Under the pieces are notes generated by a model. It was not told the DNA's origin and did not search any database. It saw only the letters and a list, made by a program, of their open reading frames with translations. A stretch of 64,000 nucleotides of DNA from Actinoalloteichus fjordicus. GTDB taxonomy: Bacteria; Actinomycetota; Actinomycetes; Mycobacteriales; Pseudonocardiaceae. The stretch covers positions 3,906,001-3,970,000 of the forward strand of contig NZ_CP016076.1 of the NCBI RefSeq assembly GCF_001941625.1, read 5' to 3'. Shown piece by piece: positions 54,571 to 64,000 of the stretch. The position numbers were made by a program, and so were the translations under genes. Numbering within the stretch: position 1 is the stretch's first letter; every line of letters starts with the position of its first letter.

Positions 54571-55578
54571 TCACCACCGCTGCGTCTCGCCGAAGAAGTC
54601 CGGCACCTCGAGCGCCAGCCCCTGTTCACGGGCGACCGAGAGCACGTGCTGCCCGACCGCGAGGTCCAGGACGCCCAGGCCGAACGGCGACACCAGCACG
54701 CCCCGGCCCGGATCGGGCAGCGCCCGGCCGAGCACCAGGTCGGCGATCGTGCCCGTGACGAAGTCGCGGTTGCCCGTCTCCTGCTCGGCCAGGTGCGGCG
54801 AGGTGTCGGCCTTCATGCAGTGCTCGACGTCGTCGAGGTAGTTCTGCGCGCCGAGGACCACCGACGGGGCGAAGTCACGCAGCGAGATGTTCAGCGCGAT
54901 CTGCCCCGGCTCCAAGGGGCGCGCGAGGTGCGGGGCCCCGGCCGTCGTCGCGGTCACCACGGTCTGCGCCGTCAGCACCTCCGCGGCCGTGGCCACCCGC
55001 TCCGCGATCAGTCCCAGCTCGTCCCTCGCCAGCCGCACGAGGTTGTCGGCCGACTCCGGGTGCAGATCGAACACCCGCAGCCGGTCCACTCGGTGGCCGA
55101 CCGCCGTCAGGTAGCGCAGGATCGTCCGCGCGATCACCCCGGCCCCGATGATCGAGACCTCTCCGTTGCCCGGCAGGTGTGCCGCGAGCGCCCGCGCCGC
55201 CACCGCCGCCGACGCCGCCGTCCGCGCGGCGCTGATCGACGCCGCCTCCAGCAGCGCCGTCGGGTAGCCGGTCTCGTAGTCGTTGAGGATCAGCACCGCC
55301 GAGGCACGCGGCACGTCCCGCCGCACGTTCGACGGGAAGCTGGCGATCCACTTGATGCCCGCGACGGGGGCGGCGGCCAGGTCGGCGAAGGCGGGCAACG
55401 CGATGATCCTGGCGTCCGGCTTCGCCGGGAACCGCAGGAAGTAGCTGTCCGGGTTGATCGTTCGCCCGGCGTCGTGCCGCAGGTAGGCGTCCTGGACCAG
55501 GTCGACCACGCGCGGGAGCGAGGCGTCCAGGACCTCCTTGACGACCCTGCCGGGCACCACCTCAAACGAGAACATCAC
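54571..55578 (-). CDS. sbnB: SbnB-like dehydrogenase for 2,3-diaminopropionate
   Basis: 335 residues of the ornithine cyclodeaminase family, SbnB subgroup: NPDSYFLRFP near residue 42, KWIASFPSN, and NAD site IIGAGVIARTILRYL. In staphyloferrin B synthesis SbnB oxidatively hydrolyses N-(1-amino-1-carboxy-2-ethyl)-glutamate to L-2,3-diaminopropionate and 2-oxoglutarate. It overlaps the sbnA homologue by 17 bp, a typical pairing. Confidence 0.92.
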   Translation of the reverse strand: MMFSFEVVPGRVVKEVLDASLPRVVDLVQDAYLRHDAGRTINPDSYFLRFPAKPDARIIALPAFADLAAAPVAGIKWIASFPSNVRRDVPRASAVLILNDYETGYPTALLEAASISAARTAASAAVAARALAAHLPGNGEVSIIGAGVIARTILRYLTAVGHRVDRLRVFDLHPESADNLVRLARDELGLIAERVATAAEVLTAQTVVTATTAGAPHLARPLEPGQIALNISLRDFAPSVVLGAQNYLDDVEHCMKADTSPHLAEQETGNRDFVTGTIADLVLGRALPDPGRGVLVSPFGLGVLDLAVGQHVLSVAREQGLALEVPDFFGETQRW

Positions 55579-56581
55579 GCTGTCCCTCCTCGAGCGGCCG
55601 TTCGGGGGCCAGTGCCCGGCCCAGGCCGTGCTCGATCACCCAGTCGTCGTCGTAGACGGAGTTCAGGTATCGCTCGCCGAGGTCGGGGGCTATCGCCACG
55701 ACCGTCTCGTCCGGGTCGATGTCGGCGGCCTGGCGGCGGATCGCGGCGAGGACCGTGCCGGTCGAGCCGCCCGCGAGCAGGCCGGTCGTCCTGGCCAGCC
55801 AGCGGCACTCGCGCACCGTGTCGTCCTCGTGCACCAGCACCACCTCGTCCGGTGCGTCCGGCGCCAGCAGCTCCGGCCGCCTGCTCGTGCCCAGGCCCGG
55901 AATGTGGCGGGGCCCCGGCTCGGAGCTGAAGTTCACCGAGCCCACCGAGTCGACGGCGACGATCCGGGTCTGCGGGCTGTGCGTCCGGAAGTAGTCCGTG
56001 ATCCCCATGAGCGTCCCGCCGGTGCCGACGCCGACGTACAGCCGGTCCACCTTGTGGAACTCGTCGAGCACGGCCGGGGCGGTGCTCTGCTCGTGGGCGA
56101 GCGAGTTGTCGGGATTGGCGTACTGGTTGACCCAGAACAGGTCCGGCTCCTTTTGAAGCCGTCGCCTGATGTAGGAGATCCGGCTGCCCAGGAAGCCGCC
56201 GTTCTCGTCGCGCTCCCGGATGACGACCACCTCGGCCCCCAGGGTCCGCATGATCGCGGCGGCCGAGGCGTTGGCGTTCGCGTCCGTGACGCAGGTGAGG
56301 CGGTAGCCCTTCGCCGCGCAGATCACCGCGAGCGCCACCCCGAGGTTCCCCGACGTCGACTCGATGATCCGGACCTGTGACATGTCCACACCGGACAGTT
56401 CCGCGCCGGTGAGAATGCTGCGGGCGGTCTTCAGTTTGATCGATCCTGCTGCGTTGAGGCCCTCCAGTTTCAGGTAGAAGCGGGTGAGATCCCCCAGCCC
56501 GGTGACACGTAAGAAGACGTCGTCCCGCACCAGGTCATAGACACGATCCGTGATCAACGCGATCCTCCAATGCGAGTTCAC
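55562..56581 (-). CDS. sbnA: SbnA-like PLP synthase for 2,3-diaminopropionate
   Basis: 339 residues of the cysteine synthase fold. The PLP lysine lies in AAGSIKLKTA, STSGNLGVALA is the substrate loop, and GVGTGGTLMG the phosphate loop. SbnA condenses O-phospho-L-serine with L-glutamate. NSHWRIALI through LTRFYLKLEGLN is the SbnA-type N-terminus. Leu24 is a TTA codon (56512-56510). It lies 45 bp after carB. Confidence 0.93.
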   Translation of the reverse strand: MNSHWRIALITDRVYDLVRDDVFLRVTGLGDLTRFYLKLEGLNAAGSIKLKTARSILTGAELSGVDMSQVRIIESTSGNLGVALAVICAAKGYRLTCVTDANANASAAAIMRTLGAEVVVIRERDENGGFLGSRISYIRRRLQKEPDLFWVNQYANPDNSLAHEQSTAPAVLDEFHKVDRLYVGVGTGGTLMGITDYFRTHSPQTRIVAVDSVGSVNFSSEPGPRHIPGLGTSRRPELLAPDAPDEVVLVHEDDTVRECRWLARTTGLLAGGSTGTVLAAIRRQAADIDPDETVVAIAPDLGERYLNSVYDDDWVIEHGLGRALAPERPLEEGQRDVLV

Positions 56582-56626
56582 GTCGGAATATCGGAAGAAA
56601 CGGAGAAACCTGCCGCCCCGTCGAGA

Positions 56627-59600
56627 TCAGGTGCTCGGCACCGGGGCTGACCACTGCCGCTGTCGTTCGAGCGTCGCGAGTTCGTACTCCAGGCGTCCGC
56701 CCGCGACGCCGGGAGCGGCAGGGCGGACTCGGCCGACGTGCATCCTCTGCAAGGGCACGATCGTGAAGCCGGAGAACGACTCCGGCGGCTCCGCAGACGA
56801 CGCGGTCAACGCCGCCGCGAGCGCCGACAGGCCGGGCACGGTCGTCACCACGGCCGTCGAACGGGCGGCGGCGGTCGACCTCGCCACGCGCGCCGACGGG
56901 GTCCGGTCCAGCGTCACCACCAGCTCGACCTCGTCCACCAGCAGCCTGGCCAGGTCGTCATCGGACAGCCCGGCCGGGAGCGCCCGCACCGGCACGTCCT
57001 CGGCGGCCAACAGCTCGGCGGTCGCGTGGTCGGCCACCAGCTCGACACCGTGCCGCCGCAGCGTGGCCAGCGCGGGAAGGGCCGCCGCCACCTGCCGACG
57101 GGTCAACGAGACGTAGGCCGGACCCGACGACGGCAGCGCCACTCCCGCAGCCAGCTGCGCCTTGGCGTAGGCCAGACCGAAGGACACGTCGGTGCCCATG
57201 ACCTCGCCGGTGGACTTCATCTCCGGCCCCAGCAGCGAGTCGACGCCCCCGCCGTCGGCGGTGCGGAACCGAGGGAACGGGAGCACCGCCTCCTTGACCG
57301 CGACGAGGGCCTGCGGTGACGGTCGTGTCCCGTCGCCGACGGCGGGGAGGACGCCCTCCGAGCGCAGGTCGACGATGCTCGCGCCGAGCATGATCCGCGC
57401 CGCCGCCCTGGCCAGCGGGACGGCGGTCGCCTTGGACACGAACGGCACGGTGCGCGACGCCCTCGGGTTGGCCTCCAGCACGTAGAGCACGCCGTCCTTG
57501 AGCGCGTACTGGACGTTGAGCAGGCCGCGCACCCCGATGCCTGCGGCGATGGCGCGGGTGGAAAACCGCACGGCGTCGACGTCGGCCCCGCTCAGGGTGA
57601 TCGGGGGCAGCACGCACGCCGAGTCGCCGGAGTGCACGCCTGCCTCCTCGATGTGCTCCATCACGCCGCCGACGAAGATCTCCTCGCCGTCGAACAGGGC
57701 GTCCACGTCGATCTCGATCGCGTCGTCCAGGAACCGGTCGACCAGCACCGGGTGCTCCGGACTGACCTCGGTGGCGCGGACGATGTAGCCCGCCAGCGCC
57801 TGGTCGTCGTAGACGATCTCCATGCCGCGACCGCCCAGCACGTAGGAGGGGCGCACCAGCACCGGGTAGCCGATCTCGTCGGCGACGGCCTTGGCCTGGG
57901 CGAACGACGTGGCGGTGCCGTACCTCGGCGCGGGAAGACCCGCGTCGGCGAGCACCCGACCGAAGGCGCCCCGGTCCTCGGCGAGGTGGATGGCGTGCGG
58001 CGGAGTCCCCACGATCGGCACCCCCGCGTCCGCGAGCCGCTGCGCCAGGCCCAGCGGCGTCTGCCCGCCGAGCTGCACGATCACGCCGACGACGGTGCCG
58101 GAGCGCTGCTCGGCGTGGCACACCTCCAGCACGTCTTCGAAGGTCAGCGGTTCGAAGTACAGCCGGTCGGCGGTGTCGTAGTCGGTGGACACGGTCTCCG
58201 GATTGCAGTTGACCATCACCGTCTCGTACCCGTGCCCGAAGTCGGGAGCCTCGCGCAGCGCCGTCGCCGCGTGCACGCACGAGTAGTCGAACTCGATCCC
58301 CTGCCCGATCCGGTTCGGTCCGGAGCCCAGGATGACGACCTTGGGTCGATCCCGCTGCTCGGCGACCTCGGTCTCCGCGTCGGGGTCGAACTCGTAGGCC
58401 GAGTAGTGGTACGGCGTCGTGGCGGCGAACTCGGCCGCGCAGGTGTCGACGGTCTTGAAGACCGGCCGCACGCCCAGCGCGTGCCGCAGGGCGCGCACGC
58501 CGTCCTCGCCAGCCGATTCGGGGCGCAGCACCGCGATCTGTCGATCGGACAGGCCCGCCCGCTTCGCCGCGCGCAGCAGGGGTTCGTCCAGCATCGGCGC
58601 GTCCCGGATCTCCCGGCCGAGGTCGACCAGGCAGGCGATCTGCTCGACGAACCACGGGTCGATGCCGGACGCCGCATGCACCTGCTGGATCGTCGCGCCC
58701 AGACGCAGCGCCCGGTCCACCGTGTACAGGCGCCCGTCGTGGCCGGTGCGCAGGGCGTCCAGGACGGACTTCAGCGCGGTGTCCGGGTCGACGGCCGGGT
58801 CGTCGGGCACGGTCCAGAAGCCCGCGGCCCTGGTCTCCATGGAGCGCAACGCCTTGCCCAGCGCCTCGATGAAGCTGCGGCCGATGGCCATCGCCTCGCC
58901 GACCGACTTCATGGTCGTGGTCAGGGTGGGATCGGCGCCGGGGAACTTCTCGAAGGCGAACCGGGGCACCTTCACCGCGACGTAGTCCAGGGTCGGCTCG
59001 AAGCTGGCCGGGGTCTCGCCGGTGATGTCGTTGCGGATCTCGTCCAGGGTGTAGCCGATCGCGAGTCGCGCGGCGATCTTGGCGATGGGGAAGCCGGTCG
59101 CCTTCGACGCCAGCGCCGAGGAGCGCGAGACGCGCGGGTTCATCTCGATGACGACCATCCGCCCGGTCGCCGGGTTCACGGCGAACTGGATGTTGCAGCC
59201 GCCGGTGTCCACGCCCACCTCGCGGATCACCGCGATGCCGACGTCGCGCATGTGCTGGTACTCGCGGTCGGTCAGGGTCATCGCGGGCGCGACGGTCACC
59301 GAGTCGCCGGTGTGCACGCCCATCGGGTCGATGTTCTCGATGGAGCACACCACGACGACGTTGTCCTTGCGGTCCCGCATCAGCTCCAGCTCGTACTCCT
59401 TCCAGCCGAGCACGCTCTCCTCGATCAGCACCTCGGTGACCGGGGACTCCGCGAGTCCGCCCTCGGCCAGCCGCTCCAGCTCCTCGGGGGTGCGGGCCAG
59501 GCCGGAGCCCAGGCCGCCCATGGTGAACGACGGCCGGATCACCACCGGCAGGCCCAGCTCGGCGACGGTGGCGCGGACCTCGGCCATGGTGCGGCACACC

Positions 59601-60040
59601 GCGCTGCGCGGGACCTCCGCGCCGATGCCGCGCACCAGGCACTTGAAGACCTGTCGGTCTTCGCCGCGCTGAATGGCCTCGATGTCAGCGCCGATCAGCT
59701 CGACGTCGTACTTCGCCAGCACCCCGCGTTCGTGCAGCGCGAGAGCGGTGTTCAACGCGGTCTGCCCGCCCAGCGTGGCCAGGATCGCGTCCGGCCGCTC
59801 CGCAGCGATCACCTTCTCCACGAACTCCGGCGTGATCGGCTCGATATACGTCGCATCCGCGAACTCCGGATCAGTCATGATCGTCGCCGGATTCGAGTTC
59901 ACCAGGCTGACCCGCAGGCCCTCCTCCCGCAACACCCGACACGCCTGAGTACCGGAATAGTCGAACTCACAGGCCTGACCGATGACGATCGGCCCAGAGC
60001 CGATCACCAGTACGTGTCGGAGATCGGTCCGCTTCGGCAT
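56627..60040 (-). CDS. carB: Carbamoyl-phosphate synthase large subunit, cluster copy
   Basis: 1137 residues with two ATP-grasp halves ([55 protein letters not shown]) and the oligomerisation linker, so synthesis of carbamoyl phosphate should be intact. The C-terminal MGS-like allosteric domain is divergent: [11 protein letters not shown] replaces the usual AT-x-GT region, and a ~30-residue odd tail follows. No carA or pyrimidine/arginine gene adjoins; instead it heads the sbnA-sbnB-carbamoyltransferase-NRPS operon. It is therefore likely a duplicated, deregulated copy feeding the carbamoyltransferase. ATG 60040 is used because upstream in-frame residues are not CarB-like. Confidence 0.93.
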   Translation of the reverse strand: MPKRTDLRHVLVIGSGPIVIGQACEFDYSGTQACRVLREEGLRVSLVNSNPATIMTDPEFADATYIEPITPEFVEKVIAAERPDAILATLGGQTALNTALALHERGVLAKYDVELIGADIEAIQRGEDRQVFKCLVRGIGAEVPRSAVCRTMAEVRATVAELGLPVVIRPSFTMGGLGSGLARTPEELERLAEGGLAESPVTEVLIEESVLGWKEYELELMRDRKDNVVVVCSIENIDPMGVHTGDSVTVAPAMTLTDREYQHMRDVGIAVIREVGVDTGGCNIQFAVNPATGRMVVIEMNPRVSRSSALASKATGFPIAKIAARLAIGYTLDEIRNDITGETPASFEPTLDYVAVKVPRFAFEKFPGADPTLTTTMKSVGEAMAIGRSFIEALGKALRSMETRAAGFWTVPDDPAVDPDTALKSVLDALRTGHDGRLYTVDRALRLGATIQQVHAASGIDPWFVEQIACLVDLGREIRDAPMLDEPLLRAAKRAGLSDRQIAVLRPESAGEDGVRALRHALGVRPVFKTVDTCAAEFAATTPYHYSAYEFDPDAETEVAEQRDRPKVVILGSGPNRIGQGIEFDYSCVHAATALREAPDFGHGYETVMVNCNPETVSTDYDTADRLYFEPLTFEDVLEVCHAEQRSGTVVGVIVQLGGQTPLGLAQRLADAGVPIVGTPPHAIHLAEDRGAFGRVLADAGLPAPRYGTATSFAQAKAVADEIGYPVLVRPSYVLGGRGMEIVYDDQALAGYIVRATEVSPEHPVLVDRFLDDAIEIDVDALFDGEEIFVGGVMEHIEEAGVHSGDSACVLPPITLSGADVDAVRFSTRAIAAGIGVRGLLNVQYALKDGVLYVLEANPRASRTVPFVSKATAVPLARAAARIMLGASIVDLRSEGVLPAVGDGTRPSPQALVAVKEAVLPFPRFRTADGGGVDSLLGPEMKSTGEVMGTDVSFGLAYAKAQLAAGVALPSSGPAYVSLTRRQVAAALPALATLRRHGVELVADHATAELLAAEDVPVRALPAGLSDDDLARLLVDEVELVVTLDRTPSARVARSTAAARSTAVVTTVPGLSALAAALTASSAEPPESFSGFTIVPLQRMHVGRVRPAAPGVAGGRLEYELATLERQRQWSAPVPST

Positions 60041-60522
60041 CAGCAGACCCCGCCCGTCGTCCGTTCGTCGACGAGGCGAGCCGTCGGGTCGCCGACCTCG
60101 TCGGACCGAGGAGCCTCGTCCTGTCCGCAGGCCGCGTCCGGCCCGCGGTGCGCGCCTGCCGCGGATCGCCCGTGGCGGGCACCGACGTCCTCCCCCGGGC
60201 CGCGTGCCTCGCCGTCGGCGGCTGTCGAGGTGCTCGGCCGCAGGGGCGGGCCTGCGGCCGTCCCCCGGGCAGCGGCGCCCCGCCTCGTGCCGACCGCCTG
60301 GCAGTTCCCGCCGTGGAACCCACGACGGCTCAGCAGTAGAACAGCAGCATTCATCCGCACGCCCCCAAGACGACGGGCGCGCCCCCCAAGACGCGCCATT
60401 CCCCGACCTGGCCGAGATCGCCGCTGATCGCATACGGAGTGCGGCCGGAGTGCACCGCGTGAGACGGTGTCCGGTGGCAGGGCGCAATGGCGATTCAAAC
60501 GGTCGGCGGTCGAGTCGGCTTC
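60041..60522. other. Leader region upstream of carB
   Basis: No gene is supported, although the carB frame stays open to 60487 with an Arg/Gly-rich translation. If the promoter at 60523-60550 is real, this is a leader of nearly 480 bases. Confidence 0.4.
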
Positions 60523-60550
60523 AGGTTATCAACCGGCACTCATTCGACAA
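60523..60550 (-). promoter_or_regulatory. Possible promoter of the carB-sbnAB-NRPS operon
   Basis: On the minus strand TTGTCG (60550-60545), a 16-bp spacer and TAACCT (60528-60523). Moderate match only. Confidence 0.3.
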
Positions 60551-61251
60551 GGGTGCATTCGGCCTAACAATTCGAGGCAGCGACAGTTGCCCGAAAACAG
60601 GATCGGCGCACAAAGAAGTCGATGAGTCACAGACAGCGCGCACGCGCAACAAGTTGGCGAGCGACCGAAAAATCGGGCATAAGACCGGGTTCGCAACCGA
60701 AGGGACGGCTGCGCGGCGCAGGCACCACCGGGACTACCACCGGGGACTACCACCCACGAACTGCGAAGACGAGGCCTCGGGACGATCAACGACGACTCCG
60801 CCTGCCGCGACGTATACCGCACCTCACCGGCTGTCCCACCAGCCGGGAATCGCAGTTTCACGATGGACGAAAGAATCCCGAGACGCGTATTAAAGTCACG
60901 TTCGGCGGACCGGTGGCTCCGTCGCGACATCACCTGCCGCGATAACCGATCGGCTGGCGATAACCTGGTCGACAGGGCCGGAACCGACGAGTACGGTTTG
61001 CGCTCGAGGCGAGTCTTACCGGCCGGAACCCGATCCCAGTCGGTGATTCTGTCGAGCCACGCGACGTCCACCGCACGGGGCGGCGTCGTCCGGAGTGCGC
61101 GCGGTCACGATTGCGCCCGCCCGACAATCCGCCCCAGGGAGAGCGTCGAAGGAATGCCCGGCAGGCACCTCGTGCCGCCCCGGCCCGGGGCCGGTTCGCG
61201 GGAAATCGGTTGCCCACACCACCGAGGCGACCCATAGGGTCACTTCCCGTG
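60551..61251. other. Non-coding region between divergent carB operon and GNAT gene
   Basis: No gene is supported. The region is relatively A-rich at 60590-60680 and contains a short tandem repeat of GGGACTACCACC (60730-60754). Confidence 0.45.
60730..60754. repeat. Two tandem copies of GGGACTACCACC
   Basis: Copies at 60730-60741 and 60743-60754, period 13. Function unknown. Confidence 0.35.
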
Positions 61252-62016
61252 ATGGTGCAGGGTGATGTCGACAACGGCTGGGCAGTCCTGACTGACGACG
61301 GCCGAGGGGGCGGACTGCGGGCGCTGCGCAGACCGGACGGGCGCCGACACCTGTTCTTCCTCGGCGCGGCGACCGACGAGTACGGCCCGCTGGTCGAGAC
61401 CGCGCTCCGCGCGCTGGACACCGATCTGTACGTGGAGGTGGACGAGGCCGACGCCGCCGCGCTCACCGCACTGACCGAGCGCGGTTTCGTGGTGCACCGC
61501 AGCGAGCACCGGTACGCGGTGCCGACCGATCCGGCGGTGACCGGGCTGGGCGTCGGGCTCGGCGATGTCGAGCTCCGGTCGGTCATGGCGGCCGACCCCG
61601 ACCGGTGGCGAGTGCTCGACGACGAGCTGCGCGGGGAGGTTCCCGGCGCGGGCGGCTGGCGGAACGACCCGGTGAGCTTCGCCTCGGACACCTTCGCCGA
61701 TCCCGAGTTCGACCCGGCGCTGTACCTGATCGCGGTGGATCGCGTCACCGACGCCTATCTCGGCCTGACCCGGGTATGGAACCGGCAGCCGAGACCTCGA
61801 CTGGGCCTGATCGGCACCGCCGCCGACCACCGCCGGCGCGGGGTGGCACGTCACCTGCTCGCCGAGGCGTTCGGGGTGCTGCACCGCCGAGGACATCACG
61901 AGGTGACCTGCGAGGTCGACGAGCGCAACACCGCCTCGAACGCGCTGTTACTCGGCGTCGGTGCACGCCGGGAGGGCGGCGGCGTCGAACTCCTGCGGCG
62001 GGGCGCCGCCGGGTGA
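61252..62016 (+). CDS. GNAT-family N-acetyltransferase
   Basis: 254 residues. The C-terminal half has the acetyl-CoA motif GTAADHRRRGVARHLLAEAF and EVDERNTASNALLLGVG, typical of GNAT enzymes. The N-terminal ~110 residues form a second, degenerate GNAT-like lobe (EADAAALTALTERGFVVHRSEH). Leu encoded by TTA at 61948. The frame is open to 61111, but ATG 61252 is where sensible sequence begins. Substrate unknown; it is not part of the carB operon, being divergent. Confidence 0.82.
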   Translation: MVQGDVDNGWAVLTDDGRGGGLRALRRPDGRRHLFFLGAATDEYGPLVETALRALDTDLYVEVDEADAAALTALTERGFVVHRSEHRYAVPTDPAVTGLGVGLGDVELRSVMAADPDRWRVLDDELRGEVPGAGGWRNDPVSFASDTFADPEFDPALYLIAVDRVTDAYLGLTRVWNRQPRPRLGLIGTAADHRRRGVARHLLAEAFGVLHRRGHHEVTCEVDERNTASNALLLGVGARREGGGVELLRRGAAG

Positions 62017-62161
62017 GAGTCTCCGCCACACACCCGCTCCCCTGCCACTGAGTCACCGACTCGATCAGGAGCCGGAACTGCGGAACGTCCCGGCTGGTCG
62101 GCATCGAGGGTCCGTGCTCACCACCCTGAGCATCGCGCGACCGCGCGCCGCCCCGGTCCCC

Positions 62162-63058
62162 CTAGACCGGTCTGTCCGCGAAGGCCATGACGATCGCGTC
62201 CGTGAGTTCGGCGCCGTAGCGGCCGTCCTGGTCGAGGTCCGGGTCGTAGATCGTCACGTGGAGGCCCACGCAGCGCTCGTCGGCGAGCATCGGGCGCAGC
62301 AGGTCGAGCAGTTCGCCGTACTGCAGGCCGCCGGGGTCGGGAGCGTCCACCGCGGGAAGCACCTCGATGTCGAGCACGTCGACGTCGAGGTGCACCCAGA
62401 ATCCGTCCAGACCGTCGAACCGCTCCAGGGTTCGCGCGGCCACCGCAGCGGGCCCCGCTGCCTGGATCTGCGGTGCCGTCCAGCAGGCGATCCCGGCCTC
62501 GGCCAGGTTCGGCACGTCCTCGTCGTCGTCCCGGTTGCCGAGCACGACGACGTCGCCGTCCCGGACGTAGGGTCCGAGCCCGTCGATGTCGGTGACGTCG
62601 GCCCGGCCCCGGCCGGTGGCCAGGGCGAGCGTCTCGCCCGCCGCCGCGCCGGACCGGCCCGCCTGCGCCAGTCGGAGGAAGTCCGCGCTGCCGTCGAAGT
62701 ACGCGAGCCCGTACCGGCCGCGACGGCGCAGGGCGAGCATCGGCGCCAACAGGATGCTGCAGTCGCCGCCGAGCACGAACGGGAACTCTCCTCGATCCAG
62801 CTGCCGTGCGATGCGCTCGGCCAGGCGTGCGGTGTACTCGGCGATCGCGGCGCCGTTGAAGAGTCCGTCGCCCGGCGACCAGTCCGAGACGTCATACCTC
62901 GGCGGGACCACGTAGCCCGCGTCGCCCGCGCCGATCCGCCCGAGCAGCCCGTGATCGCGGAGCACGCCCGCGAGCTTGTAACAGCCGGGCAGGACACCGG
63001 GAGCAGGCATGCGCAGACCGAGGTTGGACGGCGCGTCCAGCACGACGATCGGGTTCAT
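62162..63058 (-). CDS. Arginase/agmatinase-family protein with altered metal ligands
   Basis: 298 residues of the ureohydrolase fold. The conserved GGDHS is GGDCS (His to Cys) and the D-A-H-x-D motif reads DGSAD (His to Ser), while HLDVDVLD is intact. The first and part of the second manganese site are thus changed. Many family members with GGDCS keep the second His; its loss here is unusual. It may use another metal or have a different substrate. Convergent with the GNAT gene. Confidence 0.8.
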   Translation of the reverse strand: MNPIVVLDAPSNLGLRMPAPGVLPGCYKLAGVLRDHGLLGRIGAGDAGYVVPPRYDVSDWSPGDGLFNGAAIAEYTARLAERIARQLDRGEFPFVLGGDCSILLAPMLALRRRGRYGLAYFDGSADFLRLAQAGRSGAAAGETLALATGRGRADVTDIDGLGPYVRDGDVVVLGNRDDDEDVPNLAEAGIACWTAPQIQAAGPAAVAARTLERFDGLDGFWVHLDVDVLDIEVLPAVDAPDPGGLQYGELLDLLRPMLADERCVGLHVTIYDPDLDQDGRYGAELTDAIVMAFADRPV

Positions 63059-63118
63059 GGCCCGGACTCTACGATCCCGATCTGACTCCGCCGATCAGTC
63101 CGCGCTGCCGCACGCGGG

Positions 63119-63865
63119 TCACGCGGCGCGGTCGAGTTCGGCCGCCAAGCCTGCGCGGGCCTGGGCTCGCGACGGCCCGTCCACACCGCGCACCAGGCCG
63201 ACCGCGTCCGGCAGCGAGACCGGCAGGCCCCCCGCGTCCGAGTCTCCGGTGCCCGCCGGGCCCGGCAGTCCCGCCCCACGGTGTCCTCGGTAGACGACGA
63301 TCAACAGGATGACCCCGACGAACACCAGGCCGTGCGAGAGCACCCGCTCCGGGGTGGCCAGACCCGCCATGAGGTCGCCGATCGAGACCAGCGCCAGCAC
63401 CACGGCGAACCCGCCGAGCATCGGCAGCTGACCGGCCGCCGCCCGCGTCCGCACCGCAGCCCAGAGCAGGCCGATCCCGAGCGCGAGATTCCACGCGGCA
63501 CTCTCGTTGATCAGGTGTCCCGCCATGAGACCCGACTCGTGTGCGACGTGCCCGTGGTCGCCGCCGCCGATCAGCTGGACGGCCCCGAGCACGATCTGGG
63601 CGATCGCGACGAGGCCGAGGAGGATGCGACGCACCGGCAGCCGAGGGGCCGCAGGCGGCGCGATCGTCATGATCCGGGCGGTGAGATCGGGGACGGCGGG
63701 CGCGGCTCGGACGTGCATCGAGCGACGCATCTCCGTCACGGCGCGCTCCCAGGCCTGGCAGGAGGAACAACTGTGGACGTGCCCGGCGACCTCCGACTCC
63801 GGCAGGACGTCGGCCTCGCCGTCGAGGTGTGCCGACAGAGCCTCCCGGTACTTCGCACAGTTCAT
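63119..63865 (-). CDS. Anti-sigma factor-like zinc-finger membrane protein
   Basis: 248 residues. An N-terminal zf-HC2 domain has HLDGEAD and H-x3-C-x2-C (HVHSCSSC, His31/Cys34/Cys37 region), the ZAS-type site that binds ECF sigma factors. Four to five membrane spans follow (RILLGLVAIAQIVLGAVQLI onward), then a Gly/Asp-rich tail. It is divergent from a sigma-factor gene starting 62 bp away, its likely partner. Confidence 0.88.
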   Translation of the reverse strand: MNCAKYREALSAHLDGEADVLPESEVAGHVHSCSSCQAWERAVTEMRRSMHVRAAPAVPDLTARIMTIAPPAAPRLPVRRILLGLVAIAQIVLGAVQLIGGGDHGHVAHESGLMAGHLINESAAWNLALGIGLLWAAVRTRAAAGQLPMLGGFAVVLALVSIGDLMAGLATPERVLSHGLVFVGVILLIVVYRGHRGAGLPGPAGTGDSDAGGLPVSLPDAVGLVRGVDGPSRAQARAGLAAELDRAA

Positions 63866-63927
63866 GGCGCTGATTGTCGTCGGCTCAGGTGAACCCGCTC
63901 GCGCGCACCTCGGCTACTGTGAGGCCC

Positions 63928-64000
63928 GTGACTCGCAAGGGTGATCGACTGAGCGAAGAACAGATCACCGCGCTCGCACTCTCCGCCGGTCGAGGCGACC
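63928..64000 (+). CDS. ECF sigma factor, 5' end only
   Basis: GTG 63928 opens a frame that runs off the window (LSEEQITALALSAGRGD), the typical N-terminus of sigma-70 region 2 in ECF factors. Only 24 codons are visible. The divergent anti-sigma gene supports the call. Confidence 0.7.
   Translation, partial: MTRKGDRLSEEQITALALSAGRGD

Noticed and set aside
50927-54841. 1304-codon plus-strand open frame opposite the second biosynthetic cluster
   Set aside because: Shadow of the NRPS, carbamoyltransferase and FAD genes; no domain recognisable.
57632-60427. 931-codon plus-strand frame opposite carB
   Set aside because: Shadow of carB with low-complexity translation.
60041-60487. N-terminal extension of carB
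   Set aside because: CarB family proteins begin with MPKRTD-like sequence; the extension is Arg/Gly-rich low complexity.

Overview
The window comes from a high-GC actinomycete. Evidence: very GC-rich codon use, many ATGA/GTGA translational couplings, rare TTA leucine codons in regulatory and secondary-metabolite genes, a Tat-exported lipase-like/arabinanase-like protein, two small NRPS gene sets, an LmbU-family regulator, and an ECF sigma/anti-sigma pair. The style fits Pseudonocardiales (for example an Actinoalloteichus-like organism), but the genus is an inference.

Layout. (1) 1-4509, plus strand: the 3' part of a hydantoinase/oxoprolinase gene, an unknown protein, a polytopic permease and a Tat-exported beta-propeller glycosidase-like protein. 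(2) 5711-11641, plus strand: a compact NRPS set made of a C-A-T module, an adenylating enzyme fused to a methyltransferase-like domain, and a free carrier protein. It ends at a strong palindromic terminator, beyond which lies a convergent LmbU-family regulator (12117-12815). (3) 13549-31401, all minus strand: 4-hydroxyproline epimerase, a DapA-superfamily deaminase, a three-subunit D-hydroxyproline-type dehydrogenase, a GntR regulator, a prolidase-like amidohydrolase, a DUF885 peptidase, a Dpp/Opp-type peptide ABC transporter, a cytoplasmic GH127 beta-L-arabinofuranosidase, and a secreted CBM2-GH62 arabinofuranosidase. Together these read as one locus for taking up and consuming arabinosylated hydroxyproline peptides such as plant extensin fragments.

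(4) 32702-35658, minus: a coupled two-gene unit, an MTA/SAH-type nucleosidase and a membrane protein that share an unusual VGQQ-x-G peptide; a biological-conflict role is plausible. (5) 35957-38022: three Nudix-family genes, two of them NrtR-like, with a shared dyad-symmetric operator candidate. (6) 38331-43582: NAD-dependent formate dehydrogenase, RpiB plus an MHS-type transporter, and argG with an ARG-box-like promoter and apparently leaderless start. (7) 43836-44846: a lipoprotein and a 48-residue secreted peptide gene with a good promoter. (8) 45835-60040, minus: a second biosynthetic cluster in operon order carB, sbnA, sbnB, a FAD/NAD(P)-binding protein, a NodU/CmcH carbamoyltransferase, a C-A-T NRPS, a thioesterase and an MFS exporter. 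The gene set predicts a 2,3-diaminopropionate-derived, carbamoylated small peptide with its own carbamoyl-phosphate source. (9) 61252-64000: a GNAT acetyltransferase, an arginase-family protein with altered metal ligands, an anti-sigma factor, and the first codons of a divergent ECF sigma factor.

Key genes of both biosynthetic clusters and the LmbU homologue contain in-frame TTA codons, so BldA-type translational control is likely to link them. No CRISPR array, insertion sequence, rRNA or complete tRNA was found.
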